64,000 bases of DNA from assembly GCA_907163345.1 (NCBI GenBank), contig CAJQUN010000914.1:62001-126000 (forward strand). The letters are read 5' to 3'. Origin of the DNA: Haberlea rhodopensis. Taxonomy: Eukaryota > Streptophyta > Magnoliopsida > Lamiales > Gesneriaceae. Shown here piece by piece: positions 58,947-64,000 of this stretch; position 1 is the first letter of the stretch, and the number at the start of each line of letters is the position of its first letter. Both the position numbers and the translations under genes were made by a program. The notes beneath the pieces are model-generated. The model saw only the letters and a program-made list of their open reading frames with translations, ran no database searches and was not told where the DNA came from.

Positions 58947-59053
58947 GTCTAAGTTTTCATATTAGCAGGGGCGAAACTATCTCGAAAAGTTCTTGAACAT
59001 GTTAGATTCGTTTACACCTTTAACCTAAGTTTTCATATTAGCATGGGCGAAAC
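58911..59053. repeat. Tandem duplication of about 73 bp across the right end of the hAT MITE
   Basis: AAAAGTTC...AACATGTT, then GATTCGTTTACACCTTTA and TAAGTTTTCATATTAGCA plus GGGGCGAAACTAT, occurs twice with a few substitutions, at about 58911-58979 and 58984-59053. The unit spans the MITE terminus, the target duplication and adjacent host DNA, so it was duplicated after insertion. Confidence 0.85.
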
Positions 59054-60110
59054 TATATATCTTTTAGTATATATCTTCTTGGCCAAGCCCAATCTAGTCA
59101 CTTTAGCCCATATATTAATAACTTTTAGCCTGTTTAATTATTATTTTGAGAAAATTGCAGGAATGTACAACTTCCAAAACATCTTTTCAATTAAATCTGG
59201 TAAAAAAACAACATTGCATATAAATTCACTTTTGAAGAAACTTAATTCTTCTAGGTCCAATTTTTGAACTTAATGCTATTGGCATATTTTTTTGGGACCA
59301 AAATACCCTTAAAATCAAAATTGTTACTTGAAACCCATTTCAAACTTCTCTTGCGATCAAAACACCTCTTCTTCGCCACATTCTTTAGCTCATCCCTCCC
59401 ATCACCACCAGTACCGCCGCTACGGAAGCTCCCACCTCCACCATCACCGCCATCTAGCTCATGTTCCGTGCACATCCTCTTCACCGGTGCATCACGATCT
59501 GCAAGGATTTCTGGAACTGTAAATTCAGGAATTCTAAAATTTGGAATTCTTCTATATCCTTGCAGACTGTGAACTCCATTAGATTTTTTCTATGATTGTT
59601 GCAGCCTCTTTCATAATCTGCATCTAATTTAAGTTTTGAACTTTAGGGTTCCTCCACAACACTATATACAATTCCAATTTCGACTTCAGTTCTTCATTTG
59701 CATATGAATTTGCCTTGCAGATACACATTGAACAATAATTGAAAGAAATTTTGGTTTTATTTATTTATTATTGTGTTTCTCGATATAATCTGTGAATTAA
59801 TTACTTTGTTTTTATTCTTTCATACGTTGGCCGTGATTAAATATTTATTCGCGCTTCTGAGATTTATTATCTTTGAAGTATAAATAAGGCAATTGTTGAA
59901 TTTCTTGATATGAGCCATTGAATATTCTTAGTTTTCTTTTCCCTTAATCAAAATAAATGATTATTTTTTGCTGGCGAGTTTATTGGCCGTGATGATTGTT
60001 CAACAGCTTAATTATGCCAGTTCTGCTTCTGAATGTACGTGATTGATAGAGCTGTTCACTACCTCTGAGCCTCTCACAATTACCCACGACTTCAATTGGC
60101 TTGATCGAAT
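59054..60110. other. Intergenic DNA, no supported gene
   Basis: The opposed frames at 59251-59572 are Ser/Pro-rich or Gly-rich translations of a CCACCATCACC-type simple sequence and do not resemble known proteins. The rest is AT-rich. Confidence 0.5.
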
Positions 60111-60865
60111 ATTATTGTTACCTTGCATGATATTTTGTATAGTGATGCATGATTTTTTGTATATTGACGTATGATTGGTGCACTTGATTTTGAACATGGT
60201 GGAGCATAATTTTTTTGTAATGGTGATGCACGATTTTTTTGCATGATGATGCAATAAAATCGATAGTTTTAGTGCACCAATGTCCAATTTTAATGCATCC
60301 AATGTCCAATTTTAGTGGTACACTTAATTTTCGAACCTTGTGGTGCATCATTTCCGAACCTTGTGGTGCACAAAATATTTTTGTAATTGGGTGCACGCTT
60401 TTTTAGCTTGTGGTGCACTTGATTTTTAACCTTGTGGTGCACTTGATTTTTAATCTTTGGTACACGATTTTTAACATTGTGGTGCACGATTTTTGTAAAG
60501 GTAGTGCACTTGATTTTGGCCCGTGGGTACACGATTTTTTGGCCTGTGGGTACACGATTTCTTTTGCCTGAGCTGTACGATTTTTTTTTGCCTGTGGGTG
60601 TACGATTTTTTTTTTTTCCTCTGGATTCACAATTTTTTTTGCTTGTGGGTGAATGATTTTCAATTGCCTGTGGGTGCACGATTTTTATTTTGCCTGTTGG
60701 TGTACGATTTTTTTCGCCTGTGGTGCATGATAGTTTTGGCTTGTGGGTGTACGATTTTTTTTTTTGGCATGTGGGTGCACAATTTTTTTTGTTTGTGGTG
60801 CTTGATATTTTTTGGCCGGTGGCTGCATGATTTTTTTTTGCCAGTAGGTGTACGTGCTAAAATAA
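60111..60865. repeat. Minisatellite of GTGGGTGCACGATTTTTTTT-type units
   Basis: About two dozen imperfect units of roughly 25-32 bp share GTGCACGATTTTT or GTGCACTTGATTTT, with GCCTGTGGGT between units in the right half. The T run varies from 4 to 9 or more. The array keeps both strands open for long stretches, giving 86-129 codon frames on both strands that are composed of the repeat (Phe/Trp/Val-rich or Lys/Pro-rich) and are not genes. Confidence 0.9.
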
Positions 60866-61538
60866 CCGCAAAAGGGTTATTTATGTCATTTCAACAGAAA
60901 ATGAAATAAGTGAATGGATTGATATTTGGTAAACTAGGTTGAATTATTGTTCATTAAGTGGTATCGGCTTGTATCATTATTTTTAACATACGTACACTCA
61001 TTTTAAACTATCCCTTCTTCATAGACTTTTTGTATCAATGATTATTTATGGTCATTTCAATTCAAACGGTCATCCATGAAAATACTAAATAGCCTTTATG
61101 AAAATGATAATTTGAGAAGGAATATAAGAATGATACACTATTTTGATTTCAAATTCAGGAAAATCACCAAAATTAATAAAATATGAGAATAAAATAAGTT
61201 TATAATGATGTGTTATGTGGCAGTATTTCTAAAGATATATGCAATTATTTTTTTGAACAGAAACATATATTATAATACTAAAGGAACCAGGTACAACAAA
61301 GTTCAAGCCCAAGAACAGTTAGACAGCGTTTAGACACGACAAGAGATAAACACATACTATATACATTAAGACAGACACTATGAAATAGAGTGGGACATAA
61401 CGGCGATTGGGGAAGCAGAAGCACCAAAAACCACAAGACATCTATGATAATTTAGAAGGCCAACATCATTGAATCGGATTTATATATATTCTACTGTTCA
61501 CCCTGAATGAACATAAAATATCATTCAGAATCAAGAAA
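60866..61538. other. Intergenic AT-rich DNA
   Basis: No gene or clear mobile element is seen. The right part may include 3' flank of the kinase remnant on the minus strand. Confidence 0.45.
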
Positions 61539-61985
61539 TTACGTTTTTGCTTCATTATGATGGAGCGTCTGAAGGCAATCAGTGATGTCCTCTACATGAA
61601 AAGGGAACGAACCATAGCTAACATCATCATACCCCTCTGTACCATTCGAACTGAGAGGACTTTCATATGTTGTTTCCTTGTAGCTAAATGAATTGTATCT
61701 TGTATTCATTTTCTTGTCAAACTTAGCCAACTCCGCCATATTCTCGATCTTTTTCACTACCTCGCCCATTGTCATATCCAAGACTTTTGCAACCCGACTC
61801 CACTATATTCTTGATCTTTTTCACTACCTCGCCCATTGCAGGCCTATCAGGCGCGGACTCTTTAACACAACTCATTGCCATATCCAAGACTTTTGCAACC
61901 TGCTAAGGTTTGCTCCCGATCTCAAGGTTGGATATCAAGGCTTTGAAGCTCTCTTTGATCTCATATTGCTTCTTGGACTAATCTA
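61539..61985 (-). pseudogene. C-terminal fragment of an LRR receptor-like kinase
   Basis: On the minus strand, VAKVLDMAMSCVKESAPDRP followed by AMGEVVKKI matches the end of plant LRR receptor kinase domains, where the C-R-P-TM-EVV-IE pattern closes subdomain XI. It is followed by a Ser/Tyr-rich tail and a stop at 61539. The kinase core, membrane segment and LRRs are absent. A partial internal duplication repeats GATCTTTTTCACTACCTCGC and onward (61748 and 61815) and CATATCCAAGACTTTTGCAA (61773 and 61879), which breaks the frame. It is a pseudogene or the last-exon relic of a deleted gene. Confidence 0.75.
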
Positions 61986-62812
61986 ACAATGTGTTTTCCA
62001 TGTTGTATTGGTGGTCTTGAACTTTAACCAAGATTATTGACCAAATTCCTCTTGATTTAGAGTGCTTATATGGGAATTCTTGCTCGTTGAAATGACATTA
62101 AATAAAGTGCCCAAGAAATCCAACATTTCTAAAATATAAAATTAAGAATGTGATCCGTGTCTGGTAGAATTAAGAATGTAATATACTACAAGATATCAAA
62201 AAAGTATTGAATATGGCGCAATTCGGTCATGTTTATAGACGAAAGGCAAGTTAAATTTATATGGCAGAAAACTGAGGGCTGCAAGAAAATGAAGAATTGT
62301 TTTTAAACATATTTATAGAAGGAAATTATATGATGCATTGGAGGAGTTTTCCTCAATAATCCACAGATGATGGTCTTGTCACGGTGGCGGATCTAGGATT
62401 TTTACGTTGGGTCAAACTAAAACTATAAATTTAAAAAAATTTAGGGGAAAATCATATTTTATGAAGAACAAAAAATGGAGGGGCACTGCTCGTTGAACTC
62501 CCCACCTCCACTCCCAAGTTGTATAATGAGGACTATAAACATACAGAAAGTTCACTTTCAAACTATAATGTCAAAAGAATATAGGTCCATTTCGTACATA
62601 CATACTATATCATGGTTTATTGGTTGCTACTCCCATGGGCACAACACTGGAATACATCGTGTTGGCCCCAAATTCTTCTTCAAGCAGACCAAACTCCTAT
62701 TCTAACCATCCTATATGTCCCAAAATCATGAAAAGAAAAAAGGAAAAAAGAGAGGATAAAATACCACTTGCAATAATGACTGTCACGCACGATGAAAAAC
62801 GATGGCATCAAA
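61986..62812. other. Spacer between the kinase remnant and the endoglucanase gene
   Basis: The right end must hold the 3' untranslated region of the minus-strand endoglucanase. Near 62376, GGTGGCGGATCTAGGATTTT resembles a recurrent plant transposon terminus. No gene is seen. Confidence 0.45.
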
Positions 62813-64000
62813 TCATGGCCTCCATGGAGCTGGTGGAGGTGGAGGTGTTGGAAACATGGGTGGCACCGCCGAGAAAATGGTGTTTTTGTCAATTTCCATG
62901 TTCGCATCTCCAGATAGAGCGACAAGAGCTGCAACTAAGCCAGCATTACCTGCAAGTGTTGGTTCTGTATAGTTGTAATTTGTACGCACATCGTGGAAAC
63001 CATCCTGCCTGTCCGGACCTGCAACCATGGCTCCGACAAGCGTATTTGGATTTGGCTTCGACGAGTCCCTCCATTTCCATCCTCCTGTACAGCTGTACTT
63101 GACTTGACTCTTAGGAATTGATGCCCCTCTATGGTGAACATGTTTCGGATAGTGGTTTCCAAATCCCACCACATAACTCATCTGTCTTGGGTTTTTCCCA
63201 AGAATGTAATCAATCTGAAAGGCAAATAATGACATTAGCTCAATTAATATAAAAAGGAAGAGCCATATTTAACAAAACAATATGTATTTAGACTCAGGGC
63301 TCAATCCTTGTACCAAGACCCAAGCAAGGGGCAGCCCTTCACGAATTGCACACTTCGGCCGTAAAGCATAGGCAATGGTGCTTTAAAGGCCCTAAGAGGC
63401 TTCCATGTTCATCTTAAATGCAGCAACGGTGAATTCAAAATAAAATGCAAAGTAATAATTTTTCATTATCGTCTAGACACTATATCTATTTTGAACGAGT
63501 TGATAAATTTTCTTCAAATATTTATAGTTTAGTATATAATCCATTTATGTGCTGGCCGACCTCGCCTAGCACCTTGCGCAAGGCTCCATAATACCCATGT
63601 ATACTTGGGTATACTGTGTGCATCCAACAATTATGTCGAGGAGTATAATAACACTTGGGACCCATTGCAACCCAATAAGTCTTATACAATTTTATGAACG
63701 ATCTCAAACTTTAGTAAAAAAAGGGATGCAGGGAACTCTAGCATGTCGTACCTGAGTCTGTGCGAATTTCCGGAGAGCATCAGTTGAGTAGAAATGGGGA
63801 CCACAGTACCACCCCGGAGTATCGGCAGCTTTCATGTAATCACTAAACAATGTTGCAAGGAATGCTGCATTGACGACATACTGAAGAGGCTGAGGCGCTC
63901 CATGATTTAATTGGATCATGCCTCCTGTCCAAGGTGCACAAAAACTTCGCTCAGAAACATCACAGAACTGAACTACTTACCAAGGATACGTTCCAAGGTA
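62813..64000 (-). CDS. KORRIGAN-type membrane endo-1,4-beta-glucanase (GH9), 3' part, gene continues past the window
   Basis: This glycosyl hydrolase family 9 enzyme acts in cellulose synthesis at the plasma membrane and Golgi. Three exon parts are visible on the minus strand: beyond 64000 to 63981, 63924-63752 and 63214-62813 (stop TGA at 62813-62815), about 197 of the roughly 620 residues. Signatures are MIQLNHGAPQPLQYVVNAAF, AADTPGWYCGP, the histidine region YVVGFGNHYPKHVHHRGAS, and the active-site block FHDVRTNYNYTEPTLAGNAG with the catalytic Asp/Glu neighbourhood. The proline-rich tail PTPPPPPAPWRP is characteristic of the KORRIGAN subgroup, which is anchored by an N-terminal membrane segment (outside this window) and lacks a carbohydrate-binding module. 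The exon edge at 63981 is the least certain splice site. Confidence 0.93.

Noticed and set aside
60290..60909. Long overlapping frames on both strands (86-129 codons) as possible genes
   Set aside because: Both are direct translations of the GTGCACGATTTTT minisatellite; their residues repeat with the unit and match no family.

Overview
The window is nuclear DNA of a flowering plant. Genes have many GT-AG introns, noncoding DNA is AT-rich, and there are LTR retrotransposons with tRNA-Met-type primer sites, hAT and mariner MITEs, an Au-type SINE and a plastid rRNA fragment. The protein sequences suggest a eudicot, possibly an asterid; the species cannot be read from the sequence.

Four host genes are supported. 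(1) 3645-13413 (+): a complete 12-exon methionine S-methyltransferase, 1076 codons. (2) 21189-26051 (+): a complete 11-exon plastid 2-C-methyl-D-erythritol 4-phosphate cytidylyltransferase (IspD/MCT), 305 codons, with a recent tandem duplication of its third exon. (3) 29440-31567 (-): a 3-exon NAC transcription factor of the ANAC035/LOV1 type, 358 codons. (4) 62813 to beyond 64000 (-): the 3' end of a KORRIGAN-type membrane endo-1,4-beta-glucanase. A fifth locus, 61539-61985 (-), is a broken C-terminal piece of an LRR receptor kinase. These genes have unrelated roles (sulfur metabolism, isoprenoids, transcription, cell wall) and show no sign of acting as a cluster.

Layout. 1-3644: intergenic, with a 212-bp tandem duplication, a hAT MITE carrying a tRNA-like segment, an old LTR-like repeat and a SINE fragment. 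14.06-19.34 kb: a decayed Copia-type element (gag, a protease trace, a noncoding repeat array, an RNase H tail) with a foreign LTR inserted near its 3' end. 27.1-29.13 kb: a gag-only element. 32.1-33.5 kb: a mariner-like MITE and a plastid 16S rRNA fragment. 36.1-58.0 kb: a dense nest of retroelements. Within it, a gag-only element (36.1-38.25) abuts a minus-strand LTR element whose right LTR is split by a complete Copia (41135-49917, target duplication ATAAC). Next to this, an old repeat is split by a large gag-only element (50543-57985, duplication GGTTT), and that element's gag is split by a solo LTR (52440-54942, duplication ACAAG). 58.6-62.8 kb: a second hAT MITE, a GTGCACGATTTTT minisatellite and the kinase remnant.

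I found no previously unknown functional system. The most unusual signals are the exon duplication in the cytidylyltransferase gene, strong palindromic motifs in five different retroelement families, a young Copia with similar LTRs but many coding lesions, and the repeat array that replaces most of pol in the 14-17 kb element.
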